DNA from: Gammaproteobacteria bacterium
Lineage (GTDB): Bacteria > Pseudomonadota > Gammaproteobacteria > Acidiferrobacterales > Sulfurifustaceae
DNA length: 44,317 nucleotides
Direction: 5' to 3'
NCBI GenBank assembly: GCA_029863005.1
Contig: JAOTWF010000015.1
Location: 1-44,317 of the forward strand
Part shown: one piece after another, positions 16,752 through 24,967 of the stretch
Position numbering within the stretch: the first letter of the stretch is position 1
Layout of the letters: each line of letters starts with the position of its first letter
Made by a program: the position numbers and the translations under genes
The notes under the pieces: generated by a model
The model's input: the letters and a program-made list of their open reading frames with translations, nothing else
What the model was told of the DNA's origin: nothing
Database searches by the model: none

Positions 16752-17494
16752 GATGTACCTCCTTTGAGTCTTTCAACCGTGCCTGGTTCCCCGTCGGTGA
16801 CACAAGCAGGACAGGGGGCCGATGAATTTCGTCGGGGCCAGGCATTCCACAACGAAGTACCGACAAGTAGGAAGATTCCTGTGTATGCCGCCGCATCGGA
16901 GTTGAACTGGTATTTTCCGATGAGTATCAAGGTTGCCGCCAGCACGCCCAGGATCAAGGGGTTGTATCCACCTCGCGCTTTGGCTTTCCAGGCGAGCGAG
17001 ACAAGCACGATAAAGAGAAAGGCAGTAGTCAGTGGCATCAGAAAAGGGGTGTAGTTGATAAAACCGATGCCCATGGCGCTCAAGATTGCTGTATAGGCCG
17101 GCCAACATACCGGGCAGACCAGTTTTGGCATCAGCACGGTCCCGACCGCTGGAAGAAGGGACACTGCATTCTTGCCTATTCCCGTTTTGGTTTGCTTGCC
17201 GAGCGCTGAAACGATCAGGGACACGGGCGGGATTCCTTGTTTCATGCCTTGGTCATTGGTGTAAATCCGGCAACAAGCCGCATCGGCGGCAGACACATCG
17301 GCAACATCTTGCCTGTTTACCAGAATCGTGGGTGAACCGCATGCCCTGACATAGTTCGGTGCATTAATATCGGCGCGATCCCATTCCCGCCATCGCAGGG
17401 CGTGCCCAGCCCGGTTAAGCGCGCGCAACAGGTTTTCGCGGGTCTGCGTTACGTTGGGGCAATCCCTGTCATAGATAAGTTCAACGGTGGTCAT
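16748..17494 (-). CDS. thioredoxin-fold/MerC-like membrane transporter fusion
   Basis: 248 residues in two parts. Residues 1-100 look like a thioredoxin-fold domain: VELIYDRDCPNV with Cys12, and ACGSPTILVNRQDV with Cys52, plus a vicinal Cys74-Cys75. Residues 108-222 hold about four membrane helices in the MerC pattern: Cys127-x-x-Cys130 in the first helix (PKLVCPVCWPAY), then MGIGFINY, and a last helix ending GTSLWNAWPRR, with a C-terminal pair CPAC (228-231). MerC proteins import Hg(II) through Cys pairs. The Cys pairs along the chain suggest a handover route. First gene of the mer-like operon, starting 30 bases downstream of its promoter. Confidence 0.8.
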   Translation of the reverse strand: MTTVELIYDRDCPNVTQTRENLLRALNRAGHALRWREWDRADINAPNYVRACGSPTILVNRQDVADVSAADAACCRIYTNDQGMKQGIPPVSLIVSALGKQTKTGIGKNAVSLLPAVGTVLMPKLVCPVCWPAYTAILSAMGIGFINYTPFLMPLTTAFLFIVLVSLAWKAKARGGYNPLILGVLAATLILIGKYQFNSDAAAYTGIFLLVGTSLWNAWPRRNSSAPCPACVTDGEPGTVERLKGGTS

Positions 17495-17523
17495 CGCACA
17501 TTCCAGTAAAACGGAGAATACAT

Positions 17524-17555
17524 AGGATATGCTCCGTACCCCGGTACAGTGTCAA
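17524..17555 (-). promoter_or_regulatory. MerR-type promoter and operator
   Basis: On the minus strand TTGACA (17550-17555) and TATCCT (17524-17529) are 20 bases apart, the long spacing typical of MerR-controlled promoters. Between them lies the dyad CTGTAC-CGGG-GTACGG (17534-17549), nearly the mer operator of Tn501 (CCGTAC-ATGA-GTACGG). The -35 hexamer overlaps the cusA stop codon. It should drive the MerC-like/thioredoxin/merR operon. Confidence 0.8.
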
Positions 17556-20500
17556 GTCGAGTAGATTATTACTGGATTTTTTGCCACCACCCTGAGTTTC
17601 CATAATAAATATGCCGCCGGGATCACAACCAGCGTCAGAATGGCCACACTCAGCATGCCGCCCACCATTGGCGCCGCGATGCGCTGCATGGCCTCCGATC
17701 CGGTACCTTCGCTCCATAAAATCGGCAGCAGGGCGGCGATGATGGCGACCTTGGTCATGGTGACGGGCCGCACTCGCAGGAGGGCGCCCTCAACCACCGC
17801 CTCGTGCACATCATCCCTTGTCAACTTCTGGCCCTTGGTGTGGCGTTCCGTTTCGCGTCGCCGGAGCGCCTGATCGAGATACGCCAGCATCACCACGCCG
17901 ATTTCGACCGCGACACCTCCCAGCGCGATGAAGCCCACGGCAACGGCAACAGACAGGTTGTATCCCAGAAGATATAGCAGCCAGAAGCCACCCACCAGGG
18001 CCAGCGGCAGTGTGGCAATCACGATGAGCACTTCCATGCCGTTGCGAAAATTGAGGTAGAGCAGCAGCAGGATAATGACTAGCGTAAAAGGGATGACGAC
18101 CTTCAGGCGTTCGAGAGCGCGCTGCATGTATTCGAACTGGCCGGCCCAGTGGAGCGAATAGCCCGGCGGCAATTTCACTGTTTTCTCCACTGATCTTTTG
18201 GCGTCGGCCACATAAGAGCCGATGTCACGATCACGCATATCGATATAGGTCCAACCTGACAATCGCGCATTTTCGCTGCGTATCATGTCGGGGCCATCCA
18301 CCACGCGGACGTCGGCCACTTCAGATAGCGCGATCTGGATGCCGCTCATGGTGACCAGCGGCAAGGCGCGCAGGCGGGCGAGCGAACCCCGGATGTCCTG
18401 GGGATAGCGGATATTGACCGGATAACGCTCACGCCCCTCGATGGTATCGGTGACATTCATGCCGCCGACGGCTGTAGCCACGGTTTCCTGGATGTCTGCG
18501 ATGTTCATGCCGAAGCGTGAGGCACGATTTCGGTCGATACGAACGTCCACGTAGCGCGCACCGGTGACACGCTCAGAGTAAACCGAAACCGTCCCCGGGA
18601 CGGAACGTACCGCGGATTCGATTTCCTGGCCGATGATCTCGATGGTGGCGAGCGACGGCCCCGAGACTTTCACGCCAACGGGAGTTCGGATGCCGGTGGT
18701 CAGCATGTCGATGCGCGTCTTGATTGGCATCACGTAGGCATTGGAAAGCCCCGAAAACTTCGTGGCTTGATTCATCTCCTGGATGAGTTTCTTGGTGGTC
18801 ATCCCTGGCCGCCATTCGGACTTCGGTTTCAGCTGTATCGTGGTTTCGAACATGGACAGCGGTGCCGGGTCGGTCGCTGTTTCCGCCCGCCCGCTTTTGC
18901 CGAATACGCTTTCCACTTCGGGGAAGGTCTTGAGTATCCTGTCCGTCTGCTGCAGGAGCTGTTGCGCCTTGCCAGAACCGAGGCTGGGTAGGGTGGTGGG
19001 CATGTACAGGATATCGCCTTCATCCATGTCCGGCATGAATTCAGACCCGAGCTGGACAACGGGATAAGCGCCCAAAACGACGAGAACCACGGCGCCCCAC
19101 AATATCGTTCGAGGACGGGCTAAAGTCCACTTCAGCATCGGCCGGTAGCCGCGTATCAGCCAACGGTTCAGTGGATTTTCCTGCTCGCTGCGTATGTGAC
19201 CACGGATGAAGTAACCCATGAGCACGGGCACGAGTGTGATCGACAGCACCGCGGCGGCAGCCATGGCATAAGTCTTGGTGAAGGCCAGTGGCGAGAACAG
19301 CCGGCCCTCCTGGGCTTCGAGGGCGAACACCGGAATGAAACTCAGCGCGATGATGAGCAGCGAATAGAACAGCGGCGGGCCAAGTTCCTCGGTCGCGGTG
19401 CGGACGATGGCCCAGCGATTTTCGTCGGTGACCTTTTGCTTTTCGAAGTGCTTGTGCACGTTCTCGATCATGACGATGGAGGCGTCCACCATCGCGCCAA
19501 TGGCGATGGCGATGCCGCCGAGCGACATGATATTGGCGTTAATACCTTGTTGTTTCATGATGATGAAACTGATGAGGATGCCGATGGGCAGCGTGACTAT
19601 GACGACCAGCGAGGAGCGCAGATGGAACAGGAATACGAGACAAACTACCGCCACTACGATAAATTCCTCTAAGAGCGTCCCAGTGAGATTGTTAACGGCT
19701 CTTTTTATTACTGCCGAACGGTCATAGGTGGTTACAATCTCAACGCCCTCCGGCAGGCTTTTTCTGAGAATCTCCAGCCTGGCCTTGGTCGCGTTGATGG
19801 TGGCAAGCGCATTCTCCCCGTGACGCATGACAATGATACCACCCGTAACCTCGCCTTCGCCGTTCAGTTCGGCAATCCCGCGGCGCATCTCGGGCCCAAT
19901 CCGAATGTCCGCCACGTGATCCAGACGGATGGGCGCGCCGGAGGACGTGACCCCGAGGGGCAAGGCGCGCAGATCCCTCTCGTTCTTGATATATCCGCGA
20001 ACGCGGATCATGTACTCCGCCTCCGCCATTTCGATGACCGAGCCACCGGTTTCCTGGTTGCCTTCTTTAATGGCCTTGCGCAGCGACTCGAGCGTCAGGC
20101 GGTACGCGCGAAGTTTTACCGGGTCCACGACCACCTGGTATTGCTTCACCATGCCGCCCACGGTCGCGACCTCGGCCACCCCCGGGACCGTGCGCAATTC
20201 GTACTTGAGGAACCAGTCCTGCAATGTCCGAAGTTGCGCCAGGTCATGTTTGCCGGTGTGGTCAATCAGCGCGTATGCGTATACCCAGCCGACCCCCGTG
20301 GCGTCCGGCCCGAGCGCGGGTCGTGCCCCACGCGGCAAGCGCGGCAGGACCTGGCTCAGATACTCGAGCACGCGCGAGCGTGCCCAGTACAAATCCGTGC
20401 CATCCTTGAACAGAACATAGACAAAGGACTCGCCGAACTGGGAAAAACCGCGCACCGTCGTTGCTCCCGGTACCGAGAGCATGGCGGTGGTCAACGGGTA

Positions 20501-20698
20501 GGTCACCTGGTCTTCCACAACCTGCGGCGCTTGGCCTGGGTAACTCGTCTGGATAATGACTTGCACGTCCGAGAGATCGGGAATCGCATCGAGTGGCGTG
20601 CGGGCAACAGCATATATACCCCAGGCCACCAGGATGGCGGTGAGCAACAACACCAGGAAGCGGTTGCGGATCGACCACCGGATGAGGCGAGCGATCAC
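17552..20698 (-). CDS. cusA: CusA/CzcA-type heavy-metal RND efflux pump
   Basis: 1048 residues, full length for heavy-metal-efflux RND pumps, with twelve membrane helices and two large periplasmic loops. The proton-relay helix 4 is intact (GAMVDASIVMIENVH, with Asp and Glu). MPIKTRIDMLTTGIRTPVGV corresponds to the region holding a copper-binding Met in CusA, and Met residues are frequent around it, which favours Cu(I)/Ag(I) over Zn/Co/Ni, but this is not decisive. GFIALGGVAVEIGVVMLAYL and RVRPVTMTKVAIIAALLPIL are conserved family segments. It exports metal across the envelope with CusB and CusC. Start overlaps cusB by four bases (ATGA). The stop overlaps the mer-type promoter. Confidence 0.92.
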   Translation of the reverse strand: MIARLIRWSIRNRFLVLLLTAILVAWGIYAVARTPLDAIPDLSDVQVIIQTSYPGQAPQVVEDQVTYPLTTAMLSVPGATTVRGFSQFGESFVYVLFKDGTDLYWARSRVLEYLSQVLPRLPRGARPALGPDATGVGWVYAYALIDHTGKHDLAQLRTLQDWFLKYELRTVPGVAEVATVGGMVKQYQVVVDPVKLRAYRLTLESLRKAIKEGNQETGGSVIEMAEAEYMIRVRGYIKNERDLRALPLGVTSSGAPIRLDHVADIRIGPEMRRGIAELNGEGEVTGGIIVMRHGENALATINATKARLEILRKSLPEGVEIVTTYDRSAVIKRAVNNLTGTLLEEFIVVAVVCLVFLFHLRSSLVVIVTLPIGILISFIIMKQQGINANIMSLGGIAIAIGAMVDASIVMIENVHKHFEKQKVTDENRWAIVRTATEELGPPLFYSLLIIALSFIPVFALEAQEGRLFSPLAFTKTYAMAAAAVLSITLVPVLMGYFIRGHIRSEQENPLNRWLIRGYRPMLKWTLARPRTILWGAVVLVVLGAYPVVQLGSEFMPDMDEGDILYMPTTLPSLGSGKAQQLLQQTDRILKTFPEVESVFGKSGRAETATDPAPLSMFETTIQLKPKSEWRPGMTTKKLIQEMNQATKFSGLSNAYVMPIKTRIDMLTTGIRTPVGVKVSGPSLATIEIIGQEIESAVRSVPGTVSVYSERVTGARYVDVRIDRNRASRFGMNIADIQETVATAVGGMNVTDTIEGRERYPVNIRYPQDIRGSLARLRALPLVTMSGIQIALSEVADVRVVDGPDMIRSENARLSGWTYIDMRDRDIGSYVADAKRSVEKTVKLPPGYSLHWAGQFEYMQRALERLKVVIPFTLVIILLLLYLNFRNGMEVLIVIATLPLALVGGFWLLYLLGYNLSVAVAVGFIALGGVAVEIGVVMLAYLDQALRRRETERHTKGQKLTRDDVHEAVVEGALLRVRPVTMTKVAIIAALLPILWSEGTGSEAMQRIAAPMVGGMLSVAILTLVVIPAAYLLWKLRVVAKNPVIIYST

Positions 20699-21591
20699 GG
20701 TTTGTGACCTTCATGGCCGGTTTGCAGTTCGGCAGGAGCGGACTCCATGCGTTTGAAGCTCGAGCGCACGCTTGCTTCGGAATCGATCAAGAACTGGCCC
20801 GAGGTCACGACCTTATCGCCTTCCTTGATGCCTTGCCGGATTTCAATCCAGTCACCGGATTCCTCACCCGGCACCACCTCGATAGACTGAAACCGGCCGC
20901 CACCCAGCGCCAACACCAGGGCGTTACGGTGTCCGGTACGGATCAGCGCCTCGCGCGGCACCATGATTTTCTTGTCATGAGGCCGCATGTCCCGGATGAG
21001 CACTTCGGCGTACATGTTGGGCTTGAGCACGGTATCCGGATTGGTGATGCGCACGCTCGCCTTGAGCGACCGCGTGCCGATATCCACGTCGGGTTTCACG
21101 CTTTCCACCACCCCGTTCCATTGGCGGCCGGGTAAATCCGGAATGCGGATTTCAACAGGCAGTCCCGCCCGCACCCAATTCATTTCACGGTCGAAGGTGT
21201 CCAGCAACACCCGGAGTCCGCCCCTTTCGCGGAACAAGTAGCCTTGTGCCTCGAGCGTGTGCACGGCACCCCCCTTGGTCACCGTGTGTATCCGCACGCC
21301 GAAGCTCTGGATGAACTCCGGCCGGACCGTGATCACCGGGGGACCATCGTCTCCCGCTTCATCCGCGTACACCGGCACCAATTGCATGTCCATGAAGGGT
21401 GACTTCCCGGGTTTATCGCTGCGATAGCCGGGCACCATTGGATCGGTCCAATAGAGAACCTTGCGCTTCATTTTCGCATCGTCTCCTGCGTTGGCGGAGT
21501 TCTTTTCCCAGTCAAGAAAGTGCCAGCTAACGGCGGCGCTGACCACCATTCCGGCCGCAATGATCATGGTGAATAGTGTGTTCCGCTTCAT
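20695..21591 (-). CDS. cusB: CusB-type periplasmic adaptor lacking the lipoyl/hairpin region
   Basis: 298 residues, compared with about 400 in E. coli CusB. An N-terminal anchor (LFTMIIAAGMVVSAAVSW) is followed by a heavy-metal-binding segment, VLYWTDPMVPGYRSDKPGKS with PFMDMQLVPVY (Met-rich). Residues 86-118 match the start of the adaptor, and residues 127-275 (from RVLLDTFDREMNWVRAG to SGQFLIDSEASV) match the beta-barrel and membrane-proximal domains. The roughly 110 residues that form the lipoyl domain and alpha-helical hairpin in other CusB proteins are missing at about residue 120. The frame is intact, so this is either a genuine compact adaptor or a precise in-frame deletion. Overlaps cusC and cusA by four bases each. 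Confidence 0.85.
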   Translation of the reverse strand: MKRNTLFTMIIAAGMVVSAAVSWHFLDWEKNSANAGDDAKMKRKVLYWTDPMVPGYRSDKPGKSPFMDMQLVPVYADEAGDDGPPVITVRPEFIQSFGVRIHTVTKGGAVHTLEAQGYLFRERGGLRVLLDTFDREMNWVRAGLPVEIRIPDLPGRQWNGVVESVKPDVDIGTRSLKASVRITNPDTVLKPNMYAEVLIRDMRPHDKKIMVPREALIRTGHRNALVLALGGGRFQSIEVVPGEESGDWIEIRQGIKEGDKVVTSGQFLIDSEASVRSSFKRMESAPAELQTGHEGHKP

Positions 21592-22835
21592 GGCTGAGAT
21601 TCTCCGGTGAGATATAAAAGTTCGGCTTGCGCCTTGGTCTGATCGACCCGCAGGCGCGTGTATTCGAGCTCGGTGTCAAACGTCTTCATAAGTGCGTCGC
21701 GGTATTCGACCTGATCGCGGGCGAATCCGGCCACGGTGACCTGTGATTCGCGACGGATGGCGGGCAGGAGTTCCCGCGCAAAGATTTTCTCGCGCTCCGC
21801 CAGCGCTTCAAATTCGGCGCGCATGGAATGGTACATGGCTTCCAGCTCGCGTCGCTTTTCTTCAATCTCGTATCGGGCGCCAGCTTCCATGGATTGTTTT
21901 TCGGCCAGTCGCCGGTCCTGGCGTTTTTCCCGAAAGATCGGCATATCCAGCGTGACCATGGCACTCAACATGTCCGGACGTTCCGTTCCATCCGGCATCG
22001 GCCGGCGATAGCCATAGGTAAGATCCAGCATCCAACCGGGTTTGTATTCCTGACGTGCCATGTCAACCTCGATACGCGCCTGTTCCAGACCGTATTGCGC
22101 CGCTAGCCATTCCGGATGCCGGGTATGATCGAAAGAACTGGAAACGGGCGGAAGTGAGGGGAAATCGGACGGCAATGCTTGATAGGCCGCCTCACCTACC
22201 CAACGTGCCAGTTGCGCCTGCAGGCGCGCGATTTGCGCCCGCAGCATTGGCTCGCGTTCGTTCAGGCGCGCCAGTGCTTGCTGCGCCTGCAACACGGATT
22301 GCTGCATGGCCTGTGCGGCACGGTAGCGCGCCTCCGCTGCTTCCAGCTGTTTCCGGGCCAGACGATGCAGCTCTTGCAGCGTGTTTAGGGATTGCTGTTG
22401 GTAATAAAGCTCAACCCAGGTCTGGCGCACCTGTCGCAACAGATTGCGGTATTCGATCTCGACGCGCGCCTGTTCGCGGGTGAGCTCCTTCTCGGCGCGC
22501 TGTCCCTTCAGCTTGAGCACATCGCCCGGAGGAAACGCTTGGCGGATGCCAACCATCGTCATGGTCATGTCCTCGCGATCGAGCCGGTAGGAGTCTGTCG
22601 GAACATTCAAGAATCCCAGCGTAAGCTGAGGGTCGGGCAGTCGGCTTTCGTAGACCACGCGCTCGGCCGCGGCTTTGGCGCCAGTGCGGTGGTGCTTCAG
22701 CCACGGGGCATTTTCCAGCGCGAGACGCTCGGCTTCAGATAGCGTTAACCCGGGGCTGGCCAGAACCGGGGTTATCCCAGCCAGCAGGGCGATCAGAATT
22801 CCCGCGAGGCGGGATGAAACGATACGAATGGACAT
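21588..22835 (-). CDS. cusC: CusC/TolC-type outer membrane efflux protein
   Basis: 415 residues, signal peptide (LAGILIALLAGITPVLAS), no lipobox Cys, then the duplicated outer-membrane efflux protein fold dominated by long coiled-coil helices (LTREQARVEIEYRNLL, ALARLNEREPMLRAQI, LEAMYHSMRAEFEALA). It forms the outer-membrane exit duct for the CusBA pump. Like many heavy-metal-operon relatives it is short and lacks the lipid anchor of E. coli CusC. AGGAGA lies 5 bases before ATG 22835, but that site is half of a 9-bp inverted repeat and may be masked in the mRNA. First of the three overlapping pump genes. Confidence 0.9.
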   Translation of the reverse strand: MSIRIVSSRLAGILIALLAGITPVLASPGLTLSEAERLALENAPWLKHHRTGAKAAAERVVYESRLPDPQLTLGFLNVPTDSYRLDREDMTMTMVGIRQAFPPGDVLKLKGQRAEKELTREQARVEIEYRNLLRQVRQTWVELYYQQQSLNTLQELHRLARKQLEAAEARYRAAQAMQQSVLQAQQALARLNEREPMLRAQIARLQAQLARWVGEAAYQALPSDFPSLPPVSSSFDHTRHPEWLAAQYGLEQARIEVDMARQEYKPGWMLDLTYGYRRPMPDGTERPDMLSAMVTLDMPIFREKRQDRRLAEKQSMEAGARYEIEEKRRELEAMYHSMRAEFEALAEREKIFARELLPAIRRESQVTVAGFARDQVEYRDALMKTFDTELEYTRLRVDQTKAQAELLYLTGESQP

Positions 22836-22837
22836 AT

Positions 22838-22893
22838 ATCTCTCCTAACAGACATAGACAGAACCACATAGCGCACAAACGCGCAGGAGAGAT
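22838..22893 (-). promoter_or_regulatory. hairpin able to sequester the cusC ribosome-binding site
   Basis: On the minus strand ATCTCTCCT (22885-22893) follows directly after the stop codon of the upstream ORF and is perfectly complementary to AGGAGAGAT (22838-22846), which contains the cusC Shine-Dalgarno sequence. A nested GCGC/GCGC stem lies in the loop. A ribosome terminating on the upstream ORF would disrupt the stem, so cusC translation could depend on translation of that ORF, or on temperature. Confidence 0.6.
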
Positions 22894-23340
22894 TTATATC
22901 AACAGAGTGAGATGCCGGATATGAAGCGGAGGTGCAGGAATATCGGGTGTGAGAAAATCATGCCGTTGATAACGGGCAGCTTCGGACCGGATGATCGTCA
23001 CGGGCAACGTCGTCAGCAAGACCGGTGCTACGGCAAAACTGCCGAAAGCGACGGTTAGCGGCGTACCCGTCTGGGGAATCTGGCAATTAATCGCCGCCAC
23101 CGGGCAGCACTCCGGGGCCACGGTAAGTTCTGCCCTGTTGTGTTTAGAGTGTACGGGGCACTGTTGAGAATCGGGATTGTGATCAACTGTTTGTGCTGCG
23201 ACGCACGGGGTGGCGGCCGCGACTAACCAAAGCGATCCCGCAAGGGCGAGTATTCCCTGCCCAAGAATTTTCAACTTCTTGCGAAACCAGCGCAGCATGA
23301 TTGACAGTCTAGCCCGTATACAAGAGGCGGTTTGCCTCAT
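22894..23340 (-). CDS. small Cys-rich exported protein at head of cus operon
   Basis: 148 residues as an open frame from 23340, or 134 from ATG 23298. A membrane or signal segment (ILGQGILALAGSLWLVAAAT) is followed by a short Cys/His-rich part, QQCPVHSKHN and PECCPVAAINCQ, then a hydrophobic stretch and the ending PPLHIRHLTLLI. Small proteins with this architecture sit at the head of many copper-efflux operons. I do not recognise a named family with certainty. The Cys/His motifs suggest periplasmic metal binding. A GGAAGG site supports the longer start. It is 58 bases upstream of cusC, and its stop codon adjoins the hairpin masking the cusC ribosome site, so it may also serve as a leader ORF. 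Confidence 0.6.
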   Translation of the reverse strand: MRQTASCIRARLSIMLRWFRKKLKILGQGILALAGSLWLVAAATPCVAAQTVDHNPDSQQCPVHSKHNRAELTVAPECCPVAAINCQIPQTGTPLTVAFGSFAVAPVLLTTLPVTIIRSEAARYQRHDFLTPDIPAPPLHIRHLTLLI

Positions 23341-23379
23341 CCATTGACCCTTCCAAGTCGGTAAAGTTTATTCCCGTGA

Positions 23380-23407
23380 ACAATATTTAGTTCTTGACCC
23401 CGGTCAA
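23380..23407 (-). promoter_or_regulatory. promoter with palindromic operator for the cus operon
   Basis: Minus strand TTGACC (23402-23407) and TATTGT (23380-23385) are 16 bases apart, a fair sigma-70 promoter, about 40 bases upstream of the Cys-rich ORF. The -35 box is one arm of a perfect 6-bp inverted repeat TTGACC-CC-GGTCAA (23394-23407), a likely repressor or activator site. No cognate regulator gene for it is adjacent. Confidence 0.5.
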
Positions 23408-23450
23408 TAATAGCCTATCTCCTCGGAGCAGGTCGTCCGGAATGGCCGGA

Positions 23451-24860
23451 TCAGAAAGGGAGCGGGAGACCGGGGTGGGCAGTCAGGACAAGCTCCCGGA
23501 AGCTTACTTGAATACGGTCCAATGCCTGCTGATTGTCCGCTTCGAAGCGGAATACCAGCACTGGGGTGGTGTTGGAGGCGCGCACCAGGCCGAAGCCGTC
23601 GGAGAAATCCGCGCGCAGGCCGTCAATGGTCGTGAGCTTCGCGTCCGGGAAATGTGCGCGCTCCACCAGTTCCTGGATCAGGGCAAAATGCTCGCCCTCG
23701 GAGAGCTTGAGATTTAATTCCGGCGTATTCAAAGTATTTGGCAGCGAGGCGAAGATCTCCTGTGTCGGGCGGGGGTCGCGCGATAGGAGCTCCAGCAGGC
23801 GCGCGCCGGTGTACAGGCCGTCGTCGAAACCGTACCAGCGTTCTTTAAAGAAGATATGCCCGCTCATTTCGCCCGCGAGCAATGCCCCGGTTTCCCGAAG
23901 TTTGGCCTTGATAAACGAGTGCCCCGTTTTCCACATGGTGGGCTTGCCGCCAGCCTTGCGTATTTCGGTATCCAATGTGCGCGAGCATTTCACGTCGTAG
24001 ATGATTTCGCCGCCGGGATGACGCGAAAGCACGTCACGCGCGTACAGGATCATCTGGCGATCGGCCCAGATTACGTGGCCGTCCGGCGCGATGACGCCGA
24101 GGCGATCGCCATCGCCGTCGAAGGCCAAGCCGACGTCGTAACCGCCCTTTTTGATTTCAGCGATCAAATCTTCGAGATTTTCCGGCTTGCTCGGGTCGGG
24201 ATGATGATTGGGAAAGGTGCCATCAATCTGACAGAAGAGCTCGGTTACTTGGCAGCCGAGGCGCTTGAGCAACTGCGGTGCCAGCTCGCCAGCGACGCCA
24301 TTGCCGCAATCCACGGCCACGCGCATCGCGCGTGCGAGCTTCACATCATTCGCCACGCGGTCAAGATAGGCCGTGCGCACGTCAGCTTGAGAAACGGATC
24401 CCTCACCGGTCACGAGATCCTTTTTTTGTATTCGGGCACGTAATTGCTGAATCGCCTCGCCCGAAAGCGTGACGCCGCCAATGACCATCTTAAGGCCGTT
24501 ATAATCGGGCGGATTGTGGCTACCGGTGACGGCCACCCCGGAGCCCGCGCCAAGATGCTGAATGGCAAAATAGACCACCGGAGTGGGCACCATGCCGATA
24601 TCCACTACATCGCAACCGCTGCGGGCGATTCCCCGGGAAAGTGCCGCCACCAGCTCCGGCCCGGAGAGACGCCCATCGCGACCGATCACGAAGCGTTTCT
24701 GGTCTTGCGCCCGTGCCTCGCTGCCGAGGGCCTGGCCGATGACTTCCACGATTGGCGGCGTCAGGGTTTTGCCGACAATTCCGCGGATGTCATAGGCCTT
24801 GAAGATTTCCGGAGGAAGCGCGTGATTCACCGCCGCGGTGACGGTATGGGATTTCGGCAT
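23451..24860 (-). CDS. algC: phosphomannomutase/phosphoglucomutase
   Basis: 469 residues, a complete alpha-D-phosphohexomutase. The phosphoserine loop is VTGSHNPPDYNGLK (catalytic Ser114), the Mg-binding loop is AFDGDGDRLG (248-253), the sugar-binding loop is LAGEMSGHIFF, and the phosphate-binding C-terminal loop is RASNTTPVLVFRFE. The N-terminus IFKAYDIRGIVG is standard for AlgC-type enzymes, which interconvert 6- and 1-phosphates of mannose and glucose for LPS and exopolysaccharide synthesis. The order coaBC-dut-algC is common in Pseudomonas-type gammaproteobacteria; here a GGDEF gene separates dut and algC. Confidence 0.93.
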   Translation of the reverse strand: MPKSHTVTAAVNHALPPEIFKAYDIRGIVGKTLTPPIVEVIGQALGSEARAQDQKRFVIGRDGRLSGPELVAALSRGIARSGCDVVDIGMVPTPVVYFAIQHLGAGSGVAVTGSHNPPDYNGLKMVIGGVTLSGEAIQQLRARIQKKDLVTGEGSVSQADVRTAYLDRVANDVKLARAMRVAVDCGNGVAGELAPQLLKRLGCQVTELFCQIDGTFPNHHPDPSKPENLEDLIAEIKKGGYDVGLAFDGDGDRLGVIAPDGHVIWADRQMILYARDVLSRHPGGEIIYDVKCSRTLDTEIRKAGGKPTMWKTGHSFIKAKLRETGALLAGEMSGHIFFKERWYGFDDGLYTGARLLELLSRDPRPTQEIFASLPNTLNTPELNLKLSEGEHFALIQELVERAHFPDAKLTTIDGLRADFSDGFGLVRASNTTPVLVFRFEADNQQALDRIQVSFRELVLTAHPGLPLPF

Positions 24861-24967
24861 GGCGTGTAATTAAAAAGATTGGATGCGTTAACCAGGAGTT
24901 TACCGTATCCCGGCGATTCAGGCGAGGCACGTGCGGGCTTCGTTTTGAGGAGAAGCGCGCCCTGCCT

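Noticed and set aside
19820-20707. 295-codon + strand frame opposite the start of cusA
   Set aside because: Shadow of the highly conserved CusA N-terminal region.
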